Origin: Acidobacteriaceae bacterium
GTDB lineage: Bacteria > Acidobacteriota > Terriglobia > Terriglobales > Acidobacteriaceae
Assembly: GCA_035944135.1 (NCBI GenBank)
Contig: DASZBM010000001.1
Coordinates: 1 to 64,000, forward strand
Direction of reading: 5' to 3'
Length of the DNA stretch: 64,000 bases
The notes below the pieces were generated by a model that was given only the letters and a program-made list of their open reading frames with translations, was not told the origin of the DNA and ran no database searches. A program made the position numbers and the translations under genes. The number at the start of each line of letters is the position of its first letter. Within the stretch, counting starts at the first letter, position 1. Shown one piece after another: positions 1 through 8,372 of this stretch.

Positions 1-14
1 CCCCAAGGAGTGCT

Positions 15-1445
15 ATGTCGAGCGAATACCGCAACTTTCTCGAGCTGTCGTATGAAGAGCTTGAGGAGATGAATCTGAAGGCCAAGGACCAGCGTAAGAA
101 GCGTGTCGCGATCGACAAGCTGCAGGAAGAGCGTGTGAAGTGGCTGACCGACACCAAGGGCGTGAAGGCGGTTACGGTGCTGTTCTCGGACCTTGAGGGT
201 CGGCTGCACATGCTTGACTACGACAAGAAGTTTCTGATCAAGAGCTTCGACAATCTGACCTTCGACGGCTCGTCGATCCGCGGCTTCACCGCGCAGCGGG
301 AGAGCGATCTTCGCCTGGGCCTGGACTGGAGCGCGTTCTACTACGCGCCGGCCGACGTGTTCGGCCCCGGCAAGGTGCTGGTGTTCGGCGAGGTGATCGA
401 CAAGAACGGATCGCCCTACACGGGCGATGTTCGCGGCCTGCTCAAGACCTTCGCCAACGAGCAGTTCACCCAGAACGGCTACACCCTCAATGCCGCCAAT
501 GAGATCGAAGGCTTCCTGTTCGACGGCATCGACGCCGAGCGCAAGTATCACGAGACGGGCAAGTTCGAATACGTCAACCAGGGCGGCTACTACCACTCGC
601 TGCCCGGCGATCCGCTGCGCGAGTTCATCGACCTCACCGCCGAAGTGCAGCGCTCGATGGGCTTCGAAAACGAGAAGGACCACCCCGAGGTGGCGCCCTC
701 GCAGTTCGAGATCAACTACAGCTACGGCGACGCCATCGCGGCCGCCGACCAGATCCAGCTCTACAAGCTGATCTGCCGCCAGGTGGCCACGCAGATGGGC
801 ATGACGGCCAGCTTCCTGCCCAAGCCCGTCACCGGCGTGAATGGCTCGGGCATGCACACCAACGTGTCGGTCACCAAGGACGGCAAGAACATCTTCTGGG
901 ATCCCAACGGTCTCGAGAAGGTCTCCGGCTTCGCATGGGACTTCGTCGACCGCATCCTCTCGGCCGGCAATGACATCTGCCTGCTGTTGAACGCTTCCGT
1001 CAACGCCTATCGCCGTCTCGACCCGCACTTCGAGGCACCGAACCAGATCATGGCTTCGCCGGTCGACCGTGGCTCCATGGTCCGCATCCCCATCGGCAAC
1101 GAGAAGTCGGCGCGCGTCGAGGTTCGCTCCGTCGGCCCGGACGCCAACCCATACCTGGTGATGCTCTCGGTCTTCAAGACGGGCCTCACCGGCAAGATCG
1201 CGCAGATCCCCAACCTGCGCCAGGCCAAGCGCTATCTGCCGGACAACATCTACACCGCGCTCGACGACTTCCGCAACTCCGCGTGGACCACGGAGCTGCT
1301 CGGCGCGGACGTGAAGGCGCGTTACGCCGACCTCAAGCAGGGCTCGGCGGATCGCTGCCCGCGCCTGCTCGGAACCATCGTCAAGGGCTGCGAAGTCCAG
1401 TTCCATCACGACGTCTACAACCAGCTCCTCTGGGGTCAGTTCTAA
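15..1445 (+). CDS. glnA: Glutamine synthetase, type I-like (GlnA family)
   Basis: Catalyses ATP-dependent amidation of glutamate to glutamine in the cytoplasm, the main ammonium assimilation step. The 476-residue product shows the family landmarks in order: an N-terminal beta-grasp part with LTFDGSSIRGF, the catalytic NEIEGFLFD stretch, EVAPSQFEINY, the ATP/glutamate-binding NGSGMHTNVSV, and RVEVRSVGPDANPYL near the C-terminus. The ATG is preceded by AAGGAG at the correct distance. The C-terminal part lacks the NLYDLPPEE-type adenylylation loop of enterobacterial GlnA, so control by adenylylation is unlikely. A strong terminator follows directly, so the gene probably ends its transcript alone. 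The exact glutamine synthetase subclass cannot be set by eye. Confidence 0.93.
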   Translation: MSSEYRNFLELSYEELEEMNLKAKDQRKKRVAIDKLQEERVKWLTDTKGVKAVTVLFSDLEGRLHMLDYDKKFLIKSFDNLTFDGSSIRGFTAQRESDLRLGLDWSAFYYAPADVFGPGKVLVFGEVIDKNGSPYTGDVRGLLKTFANEQFTQNGYTLNAANEIEGFLFDGIDAERKYHETGKFEYVNQGGYYHSLPGDPLREFIDLTAEVQRSMGFENEKDHPEVAPSQFEINYSYGDAIAAADQIQLYKLICRQVATQMGMTASFLPKPVTGVNGSGMHTNVSVTKDGKNIFWDPNGLEKVSGFAWDFVDRILSAGNDICLLLNASVNAYRRLDPHFEAPNQIMASPVDRGSMVRIPIGNEKSARVEVRSVGPDANPYLVMLSVFKTGLTGKIAQIPNLRQAKRYLPDNIYTALDDFRNSAWTTELLGADVKARYADLKQGSADRCPRLLGTIVKGCEVQFHHDVYNQLLWGQF

Positions 1446-1465
1446 ACCCCTGAAAACCGCATCTC

Positions 1466-1501
1466 AACGGAGAGACCGGATCGTTCGGTCTCTCCGTTTT
1501 T
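1466..1501 (+). terminator. Rho-independent terminator of the glutamine synthetase gene
   Basis: A perfect 12-13 bp stem (ACGGAGAGACCG pairing with CGGTCTCTCCGT), a 7-nt loop and a run of T follow the stop codon by about 20 bases. Confidence 0.9.
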
Positions 1502-1600
1502 ATCTCTCGAAACGCCGGAATTCGCGATAAGTCTTTCGGCCTGCAAAAGACTGAGTTCCTGTCCAATTCTTTCTTGGCCGCGACAACGTGCAGGTTTAAA

Positions 1601-1639
1601 AGAAAAAGGCGGTGAATGGGTTGCACCCACCCACCGCCC
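1601..1639 (-). terminator. Rho-independent terminator of the htrA operon
   Basis: Read on the minus strand, GGCGGTG pairs with CACCGCC around an inner GGGT/ACCC pairing and is followed by TTTTTCT. It lies about 50 bases past the htrA stop codon. Together with the plus-strand terminator at 1466-1501 it separates two convergent units. Confidence 0.8.
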
Positions 1640-1689
1640 GAAGAGGAATTCCGGCGACTGATCCGCGCCGATTTTACCGGTCACACTTG

Positions 1690-3261
1690 TCAGCCATTCT
1701 GGCCGCCATCCGAGTGAACGGTGCGGTAGCTCGCGTTGCCTTTGGACCAGACAAGCAGCAACAAATCGCTACTGTTCGTGTCCTGGTGGATCTGGCTGGC
1801 GAACTGGTTCGCCGAGCCGGTTGGCTTGCGGTTTACCTGCAAAATCACATCGCCAGGCTGTAGTCCCGCATCATCTGCCGGGCTGGCCGGACGAACGTTC
1901 TCCACGACAGCTCCGTGCACGTTGTCGGGAACCTGAAGCTGCTGACGAACGTCCTGCGTCAGGTCTCCAACCGCAAGGCCGAGCTTGCCGGTCTGAGAGC
2001 CACCCTCGCCGTCGTTGTCTGCGACTTCCTGGTGGTCGCCACCGTAGGTTCCAATCTTGACGTCAATAGTCGTCGGCTTGCCATCGCGCAGCACGCCAAG
2101 CGAAATCGAGGTTCCCGGCGCAAGCTCGCTGACGGCAACCTGCAAAGCGCTGCTGTTGGCGATCCGCTGGCCATTGAGCGTGGTGATGACATCACCCTGC
2201 TTCAGCCCCGCGCGGCTCGCTGGAGAGTCCGGCGTCACCTGTGCCACGATCGCACCGGACGCATCCTGCAGGTTGAAGAACCTGGCGTTGTCCGGCGTCA
2301 CATCGTTCATTGCAATGCCAACGTAACCGTGCTCCACCTTTCCGTGCTCGATGAGCTGCGTCGAAATCGCACGCGCCATCTGCGACGGAATCGCGAAGCC
2401 GGCGCCGGCAAAGGAACCGCTGTTGGAGATGATGAACGTATTAATCCCGACCAGCTCGCCGTGCGCGTTCACCAGTGGGCCACCGGAATTGCCGGGGTTG
2501 ATCGCCGCGTCTGTCTGGATGTAGCCGCCGGGCTTCCGGGCGTTATCGGAATATGGATTCGGCCGATTGACCGCGCTCACGATGCCGCGTGTGACCGAGA
2601 ACTGGAAATAACCGAACGGGCTGCCAAATGCGAGCACCGTCTCTCCGGGCTCCAGCTTGCTGGAATCGCCCCAAGAGATCGCCGGCAAATCGTGCGCGTT
2701 GACCTTAACCACTGCAAGGTCCGTCAGCTTATCCACGCCCACAACCCGGCCGTTCAGCACGCGACGATCATGCAGCGTTACCTTGATGTCCTTCGCGCCG
2801 TCGACCACGTGATCGTTCGTCACGATGTAGCCATCGGGCGAGATGATCACCCCGCTGCCGATTCCATGCTCCAACTGAGGCTGCTGCGGCTGCATGCGAC
2901 CGCCGCCAAACCCTCCCAACGGTCCGCCAGGTCCAAAGAATTGCTGCAGTCCCGGAGGCAGTCCCTGCATCTGGCCTTCACCGCCACCCTGCTGCTGTAC
3001 CTCGTCCATGGAAGGTCTCGAGGTCACCGCAATGTTGACGACCGCGGGCGTCACACGAGCGGCCACCGCCTCCATCGCGCTGTCCAGCGCAGTCAGCGCG
3101 GCAACACTATGGTCGTCCAGCGGAGAAGCCGTAACTGCCGAAGCATGCACCGCGTTGTGATTCACCAGCGCGACGGCTCCAACAGCCACGGCAGCGGATA
3201 GAACAGCAGGCGCCACATACCGGCCAGCGCCTGTAACTAAAGATTTAGTTGATAGAGACAT
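1690..3261 (-). CDS. HtrA/DegP-family periplasmic serine protease with two PDZ domains
   Basis: Degrades or refolds damaged proteins in the cell envelope. The 523-residue product has an N-terminal hydrophobic export or anchor segment (about 15-34) and a Gly/Gln/Pro-rich linker (about 90-130). The trypsin-like domain carries His151 in TNDHVV, Asp181 in LTDLAVVKV and Ser259 in NPGNSGGP. PDZ domains follow at about 305-400 and 430-520. A GGAGGGG ribosome site precedes the ATG. It is the last gene of a blaI-blaR-htrA run (26-base gap to blaR). A BlaI-like palindrome overlaps codons 4-9, so it is probably under BlaI control directly as well as through the operon. DegP/DegQ/MucD subtype is not assigned. 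Confidence 0.95.
   Translation of the reverse strand: MSLSTKSLVTGAGRYVAPAVLSAAVAVGAVALVNHNAVHASAVTASPLDDHSVAALTALDSAMEAVAARVTPAVVNIAVTSRPSMDEVQQQGGGEGQMQGLPPGLQQFFGPGGPLGGFGGGRMQPQQPQLEHGIGSGVIISPDGYIVTNDHVVDGAKDIKVTLHDRRVLNGRVVGVDKLTDLAVVKVNAHDLPAISWGDSSKLEPGETVLAFGSPFGYFQFSVTRGIVSAVNRPNPYSDNARKPGGYIQTDAAINPGNSGGPLVNAHGELVGINTFIISNSGSFAGAGFAIPSQMARAISTQLIEHGKVEHGYVGIAMNDVTPDNARFFNLQDASGAIVAQVTPDSPASRAGLKQGDVITTLNGQRIANSSALQVAVSELAPGTSISLGVLRDGKPTTIDVKIGTYGGDHQEVADNDGEGGSQTGKLGLAVGDLTQDVRQQLQVPDNVHGAVVENVRPASPADDAGLQPGDVILQVNRKPTGSANQFASQIHQDTNSSDLLLLVWSKGNASYRTVHSDGGQNG
3235..3250. promoter_or_regulatory. BlaI-like operator across the htrA start
   Basis: AACTAAAGATTTAGTT is a perfect inverted repeat with 7-bp arms. 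It differs from the site upstream of blaI (5049-5064) at only 2 of 16 positions, and the changes keep the symmetry. It lies inside the first codons of htrA. BlaI/MecI/CopY repressors bind short palindromes of this kind; binding here is inferred. Confidence 0.6.
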
Positions 3262-3287
3262 GCAAATACCCCTCCGGGTGGTTGTGG

Positions 3288-4598
3288 TTAGAGTTGAACT
3301 AAGATCCAGCCGCCCTGCACCGGGAAGGCTGCGTAAAGTTGTTGCGAATCGTCAGCCGAAGTGAGCGTCACCACGGGCCTCAGGTTGGTCATACGATCAC
3401 GCCACACGGGCACTTGCATCGTCGGCTCTGTCTGCCCGGCGCGCAACGTCCGCCGCCGGACGGAATGCTTGTGCATCACCGATGTTGTCAACACTGCATG
3501 CGCACCGCCCGGAACTGACATCACAGCCTTGGCCAGCGTGGGCCTCGCGCCCTGAATTCGATTAACTCGGTTCACTGCGAGTGCCGGCGCTTCGAACGAG
3601 CTCGCAGCCGCAACGGTCGCTGACGCGCTGCCAAACTGGACCAGGCGTGGGCTTCGCGCGAGCACAACCGAAAAAGCCAGCGCCCCGGCCAGTACAGCTC
3701 CGGTTGCAGCCCCCAGGAATTTCGGCGCCGCGCCGGGCTCAGCCGTCGTGAGAATCCGCCGGACGCGGGTCACCAGCTCGGACTCGCGCGCCCGATATCC
3801 AAACGCTCCCAACGCCCCGAGCGTGAGCGAGATCCCTCGTCGCAACATCGAGTCTTCTGCCAATCGCACGAGGCAGGCCGCATAGGCCTTCCGCGCCTTT
3901 GTGGCCCGCAGAACCCGGTCGTCGCACGCCAGTTCACGCTCAAAGCAAAGCCGGCGGTTCAGCCACAAGACAGCCGGGTTCCACGGCAGCAGCACCAGGC
4001 TCACCTGCTGCAGCAGGTTGGTCCAATGATCGCCGCGGCGAAGATGCCCCATCTCGTGCAGAACAATCTGCTCCAACTCCGGCTGAGAAAGACTGCCCAA
4101 CAACTCTGGCGAGAGGAGGATTCGCGGCTGCAGGAACCCGACGACACTCGGCCTGTCCACAAGCTCGGACGCGCAGAGCGGCACTCTACGCCTGCCGAAC
4201 TGCAAGAGAGGCGCGATCGCCGGATCTACCTCGACCGGTTGCGCACTCCGGGCCAGCACACGCAATCTCGCGGCGCTCAGGCAGAGCTGTATACACCGGA
4301 ATAGGGACAACAGACCCCACAGGCACATGAGCCCAAAGCCCCAGGCATCCGCCAGATGCAATGCGCTGCCGCCGCCCGTTCCTGTCCGGGGGACGATCAC
4401 TGAAAGGCCTGCCAGAAACAGGATGAGCACAAGGACTGCCGTCCACACGGCGGATCTCATGCGGGCCGGCACTCCGGGTACGAGCCGGAAGCAGAGCCCG
4501 ACAGCTCCCGTCAGCAAAACTCCCTGCCAAACCGACGCTACAAGTACGCCGGCTGCAGCCGGGGAGACCCCATGAAGCACATCGAGAACAGGCGCCAT
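3288..4598 (-). CDS. BlaR1/MecR1-like M56 membrane metallopeptidase
   Basis: Family members are membrane zinc proteases that inactivate their partner BlaI-type repressor after a signal. The 436-residue product has membrane segments near 15-40, 50-70, 85-108 and about 300-320. The zinc motif HEMGH lies at 181-185 in a cytoplasmic loop. It is shorter than classical BlaR1 (about 580-600 residues) and no penicillin-binding sensor motifs (STYK, SxN, KTG) are visible after the last membrane segment. The C-terminal extension of about 110 residues has no recognisable domain, so the signal is probably not a beta-lactam. It lies 3 bases downstream of blaI, so the two are co-translated. Confidence 0.9.
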   Translation of the reverse strand: MAPVLDVLHGVSPAAAGVLVASVWQGVLLTGAVGLCFRLVPGVPARMRSAVWTAVLVLILFLAGLSVIVPRTGTGGGSALHLADAWGFGLMCLWGLLSLFRCIQLCLSAARLRVLARSAQPVEVDPAIAPLLQFGRRRVPLCASELVDRPSVVGFLQPRILLSPELLGSLSQPELEQIVLHEMGHLRRGDHWTNLLQQVSLVLLPWNPAVLWLNRRLCFERELACDDRVLRATKARKAYAACLVRLAEDSMLRRGISLTLGALGAFGYRARESELVTRVRRILTTAEPGAAPKFLGAATGAVLAGALAFSVVLARSPRLVQFGSASATVAAASSFEAPALAVNRVNRIQGARPTLAKAVMSVPGGAHAVLTTSVMHKHSVRRRTLRAGQTEPTMQVPVWRDRMTNLRPVVTLTSADDSQQLYAAFPVQGGWILVQL

Positions 4599-4601
4599 CG
4601 C

Positions 4602-5021
4602 TTACGCCTCCTCCAGCGCATCTGCCGGCTGCTCGTGCTCGCCCGGAGCGGCCTCGGCAATGGCTTTCTTCAATCGCTCCAGCTCTTCCGGCGTGGCATC
4701 CGCATCGCCCAATAGCGATAACACCAGCCGTTCCCGGGAGTTCCCAAAGAACCTCTGCAATACATGCCGAATCTCGCTCTGCCGAGCCTCTTGTTCCGCG
4801 ACACAGGCGCTATACAGGAAGGCGCGCCCTTCCTGCCGATGCCGGACGTACCCTTTCTTCTCGAGGATCCGAATGGTCGTTAGCACCGAGGTATAGGCCA
4901 GCCGAGTCTCCTTGGGCAGCGCCTGCACCAAGTCAGAGACTGCCGACTCGCCGCGCGCCCATAACAGGCGCATGAGCCTCAGTTCAGCCTCGGTCAGCGT
5001 GTTGGAGCGCTTCGGCGGCAA
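4602..5021 (-). CDS. BlaI/MecI/CopY-family winged-helix repressor
   Basis: The 139-residue protein has the family winged-helix pattern (LTEAELRLMRLLWARGESAVSDL, then TSVLTTIRILEKKGYVRH) in residues 8-75 and a C-terminal dimerisation helix region, the usual length for BlaI. It is expected to bind palindromic operators as a dimer and to be cleaved through the M56 protease encoded 3 bases downstream. A perfect palindrome at 5049-5064, just upstream of this gene, is the natural autoregulatory site. A near copy lies on the htrA start. Confidence 0.92.
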   Translation of the reverse strand: MPPKRSNTLTEAELRLMRLLWARGESAVSDLVQALPKETRLAYTSVLTTIRILEKKGYVRHRQEGRAFLYSACVAEQEARQSEIRHVLQRFFGNSRERLVLSLLGDADATPEELERLKKAIAEAAPGEHEQPADALEEA

Positions 5022-5048
5022 TTTCGTCCCTCAAATGCTCAGACGAGC

Positions 5049-5064
5049 AACTAATGGATTAGTT
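5049..5064. promoter_or_regulatory. BlaI-like operator upstream of blaI
   Basis: AACTAATGGATTAGTT: 7-bp arms around a 2-base centre, 28 bases upstream of the blaI start codon. A matching site (3235-3250) lies at htrA, the third gene of the same operon. Two near-identical palindromes at the two ends of one operon argue against chance. Confidence 0.65.
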
Positions 5065-5686
5065 AGCACTATGTCGTCGACGTCTTTGAATCCTCTCCGC
5101 CGGAGCCCACCAGCAGGGTCGTGTCCGCCCGTGGGTGGTGTCCCACGCTAAGTAGTGAAGCGCTAAGCAGGGCCTGAACCGTGAGCGCAGAGTTTTCCGC
5201 TCCGGCCGCGCTCGGCCGAGGCCGTAACACCAGCAAAGTCGGTTGACTCAGCGTATGTAATGCGCGGACCTTACGTTCGAACCCACGCGCCCGCCGCAAC
5301 CACAGACGCGAACAGAATCGTGAACTCAAAGAGGGAATCAATCTGCGGCAAGATGATCGCCTGTATGCGAAGCCAATGACGCGTGCGCCAAGGATAATAT
5401 CCGCAAAGCTGCGAGGCGAGGCGCCGGTATTGCCGAGAGCCGTGAGCACGCAAGTAAACGAGATAACAGGCGAGTGCGCTCAGCGTGCGAATCGCATGTG
5501 CTCTTTATTTTGTGAACGCGTCTGTTCAGAAAATCGCACAGCGGCGATCCTCGGCGGGTTTGGGCCAGAATGTTCCACGTGGAACATATCTTTGTAAATA
5601 AGAAATTTGGAAAGCGCAGATTTCTGGATTGCGGCTCGCGAATAGCCGATTACTGACCAATCCTCTCGTGCTGGCGGGGCCAGCGA
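5065..5686. other. Long intergenic region with a parS-like site and a possible gene remnant
   Basis: About 620 bases between blaI and the GT-C gene without a convincing gene. The clearest element is the parS-like palindrome at 5571-5586. On the minus strand a stop-to-stop frame at about 5271-5500 encodes two hydrophobic stretches (LSALACYLVYL and FEFTILFASVVAAGAWV). It has no good start codon or ribosome site and may be the relic of a small membrane protein. Confidence 0.4.
5571..5586. promoter_or_regulatory. parS-like ParB binding site
   Basis: TGTTCCACGTGGAACA is a perfect 16-bp palindrome that fits the widely conserved chromosomal ParB site pattern TGTTNCACGTGNAACA. It is intergenic. parS sites usually cluster near the replication origin, so the site suggests an origin-proximal position. 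No parA/parB genes lie in the window. Confidence 0.75.
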
Positions 5687-7468
5687 TTAGCGGCCCGGCG
5701 GGAGGTAACGAACGGCGTAGAGGTTGATTGGCTTGCGGAGCGGCCAGGGGCGGTATTGGACGGGAGCAAATGGAGCTTCGCCGTAGCAGATATCCCGGAA
5801 AAGCGAGACGCCATAGAGAGCGTGGATGTGAGGCGTGTAGGCATACCAGGTGGCGAGGCAATCATCTGCCGGCTGAGGAGGCGGGGGGATGTATCCGTTC
5901 GCGGGGACTTTGAGAAGCCGGTTATTGAGGTGAGTCGCAATGTCCAATTCGGTGTCGAAATTGTAGTCCCAGCTGCCGTCGATGGCGGTGAATGGCACGC
6001 CGCTGGCGTGAATCTCATTGGCGAGATCAACGCGTGCGCGGTCAAGGGCGAAGGTGTTGTGAGTGACGAAAATCCCGTACACACACGTTATGGCTACCAG
6101 TGGGACGGACGCTAATGAGAGATGAGGTTGCATTCGCTCCTGGTAGAGGCGAACGAGGACGATCATGGCTGGACCGAGAAGGTTGAGGGCGTAGCGGTCG
6201 TAGATGTTGTAGGTGGTTCCGACGGTGGCTCCCAAGAGGACCAGGTAGGCGACAGAAAACGGCAAGAGGAGAACACCGAGCTGTTTCCAGGTCGGGCCGC
6301 TGCCGGCTGTCAACGGTGCGGACTTAGCGGTTCCCGCCTGAAATGCAACGGCTATGACGCCAAGCAGCCCCGCAATGCAAAGGGCGGTCAGGATGACTCT
6401 TGGCTTTGTGTGTAGGAAGTCGGGGATGCCTGCGAGTCCCGAAAAGACTCCAGAGACATTGACGAAGCTGCCCGCACTGGCTGCTGTCGGTTCGAGGCGG
6501 ATGAGTGGCTCGAGCTCCTTGCGCCAGTGGAAGGCAATGGCGACATACGCGACCAGCACAGCCAAGAGCAGGTAACCGACGTAGCGCTTGGTCTTGAAGA
6601 TGCCAGGAACAAAAAGTGCGATGACAGGAAAGACGAGGAAAGGGATCTCGAGAAGGATAAGGCTCAACTGCAATAGTGCGACCCGCAGAGGAAACGGCCT
6701 GACAATGAGCGGTACGGGAACTGCATAAGGCTGCCTGGCGAGCCAGTGCATGCAGCCAAGAATGAAGAGGAATGAAATCGCGGTGGCTGCCAGACCTGGC
6801 AGCAGTACGCGCCTGCGGGCGCGCAGCAACCAAAGTGCGCAAGGCACCATGACGATGTCGCCGAGCCATGCTATCTGACGGGATGTGCCGAAAACGGCAC
6901 ACGTTAAGACGGCAAAACAGACCCAACCGATTGCGGATCGATCGGAGGATGCTTCTATCGCACGAACACAGCCGTAGAGACAGAGAGTTGTGGCAAAGAG
7001 ACCGGCGATGTCGGTCATGAATGTGACCGACAACATTAGATAAAGCGGCGAAAGGACGACAGCAAGAGTGGCAAGAGTGGCGTTCCGGCCGGAGCCGCCG
7101 GTTCTGACCAGCGTGCGATGAAAGACGAAAGCCGTGACCGCGGCAAGCAACAGTGTGCTCATGCGGACGCAGGTGGCGGAAAAGCCGAAGAGCTTTATAA
7201 AGACGGCAGCGATGCAGAGCTGAGCGGCCATCAGCGCGGCGCCCCAACCGTTGTAAACGATATGACCTGTATTCGCGAAGGTGTGAGCCATACGAATGTA
7301 TGGCCCGTCGTCGCAAATGCTCATCGTAGTGAACGGCTTGCTGATCAGTTCGCAGACCACAACGCCCAATGCGCAAAGCACTGCCTCGATGCGAAACTCG
7401 CGAACGGCCTTGCCCTTGGTTACGGGAGCGATGAGTGTCACGGTTTGGGCAGCGGTCTCGATAGACAT
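5687..7468 (-). CDS. Polytopic GT-C superfamily (GT39/RgtA-like) membrane glycosyltransferase
   Basis: The 593-residue protein has about ten or more hydrophobic segments. Its first external loop contains an acidic CDDGPYIRMAHTFANTG stretch, the position of the catalytic acidic residue in GT-C enzymes such as ArnT and protein mannosyltransferases. Family members move a sugar from a polyprenyl-phosphate donor to a lipid or protein on the periplasmic side. It lies 18 bases downstream of a methyltransferase gene on the same strand, suggesting a two-gene unit for cell-surface glycan or lipid modification. The substrate cannot be read from sequence. Confidence 0.65.
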   Translation of the reverse strand: MSIETAAQTVTLIAPVTKGKAVREFRIEAVLCALGVVVCELISKPFTTMSICDDGPYIRMAHTFANTGHIVYNGWGAALMAAQLCIAAVFIKLFGFSATCVRMSTLLLAAVTAFVFHRTLVRTGGSGRNATLATLAVVLSPLYLMLSVTFMTDIAGLFATTLCLYGCVRAIEASSDRSAIGWVCFAVLTCAVFGTSRQIAWLGDIVMVPCALWLLRARRRVLLPGLAATAISFLFILGCMHWLARQPYAVPVPLIVRPFPLRVALLQLSLILLEIPFLVFPVIALFVPGIFKTKRYVGYLLLAVLVAYVAIAFHWRKELEPLIRLEPTAASAGSFVNVSGVFSGLAGIPDFLHTKPRVILTALCIAGLLGVIAVAFQAGTAKSAPLTAGSGPTWKQLGVLLLPFSVAYLVLLGATVGTTYNIYDRYALNLLGPAMIVLVRLYQERMQPHLSLASVPLVAITCVYGIFVTHNTFALDRARVDLANEIHASGVPFTAIDGSWDYNFDTELDIATHLNNRLLKVPANGYIPPPPQPADDCLATWYAYTPHIHALYGVSLFRDICYGEAPFAPVQYRPWPLRKPINLYAVRYLPPGR

Positions 7469-7486
7469 CTTCTAACGGTTAGAACT

Positions 7487-8200
7487 TCACTCGCCGCTGG
7501 GAGTGTTGTCGCTTAATACCGGCTTGCGCCCGACGACAAGAAACTGGCGGCCGAAGAGTTTCCAAGCCAGTGGGAGCTTGAGATAAAGACCGACCTTCCA
7601 AAGAGCCGGCTGCTGCCCCATGGACATGGTGTATGGCAGAAATCGATCAACTAACTGCTCGACCTGCAAGCCGCTCAGATTCATCAGCTCTGCAATCGAC
7701 AGTTCGGTTAAGGGGAGGTAATGATCGAAGAAATCCCAGTAACTTCCGGGAAGAAATTTGACGTTCGGCCCCAGGGCGATCAAGCGGCCGCCGCGTTTGA
7801 GGCAGCGGTGGGCTTCCATCATGGTGAGCAGCAGGACTTTCTTGGTCGGGAGATGTTCGAAGAAGTTACTAGTGAAGACGATATCGAGGGAGTTGTCCTC
7901 AAATGGCCAGGGCATGCTGCAATCCTGCTCCAGGAACTCCACATTGGGTCCGACCTGCTTCCTGGTCGCTGGATTGAGATCCATCGCGTACTTCTTGTCC
8001 GCGGTGATGTTGTTGATGAACTCGCCGTAGCCGCAACCGAGGTCGAGCACGGCATCCGCGGGCTTCACCCACTTCGAGAAGAACTGCGAGGTGAGCAGCT
8101 TCCAGATTCGGTTCCGATAGTTCTCGTGACCAGTGAAACGCGTCGTGTATAGCTTTTGAAGGTCTTCGGGCAGTTCTGACCCGGGCCTGATTGGTTTCAA
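7487..8200 (-). CDS. Class I SAM-dependent methyltransferase
   Basis: The 237-residue cytoplasmic protein carries the SAM-binding glycine motif I (VLDLGCGYGEF, about residues 50-60), an acidic motif II region near YAMDLNP, and the post-motif LDIVFTSNFFEHL typical of Methyltransf_11/23-like enzymes. Its start is a TTG preceded by GGGAGG at a 6-7 base spacing, which decides the start although no ATG is present. It is the upstream partner of the GT-C membrane protein. The target (sugar, lipid or quinone) is unknown. Confidence 0.8.
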   Translation of the reverse strand: MKPIRPGSELPEDLQKLYTTRFTGHENYRNRIWKLLTSQFFSKWVKPADAVLDLGCGYGEFINNITADKKYAMDLNPATRKQVGPNVEFLEQDCSMPWPFEDNSLDIVFTSNFFEHLPTKKVLLLTMMEAHRCLKRGGRLIALGPNVKFLPGSYWDFFDHYLPLTELSIAELMNLSGLQVEQLVDRFLPYTMSMGQQPALWKVGLYLKLPLAWKLFGRQFLVVGRKPVLSDNTPSGE

Positions 8201-8372
8201 GAAGCCTCCCAGACTGACGCGATTTTCGTCTGTTCTGTGATGTCAGTGAAGATGAACTCGAACTTGTCGTCCCTAGAGAGGCGTTCGAGAACGTTATTCA
8301 CCTCAGTATAGAAGGGTTCTCAGCAATGGGCGAGCGACCAGGTGTAGCTCCGAACTGCCAATAACTTGCGGC

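Noticed and set aside
1915-3201. 428-codon plus-strand open frame
   Set aside because: Fully antisense to htrA, Arg/His-rich composition, no ribosome site; a high-GC shadow.
6324-7376. 350-codon minus-strand frame within the GT-C gene
   Set aside because: Same strand but other frame, Arg/His/Cys-rich without domain pattern; the overlapping frame has clear membrane segments.
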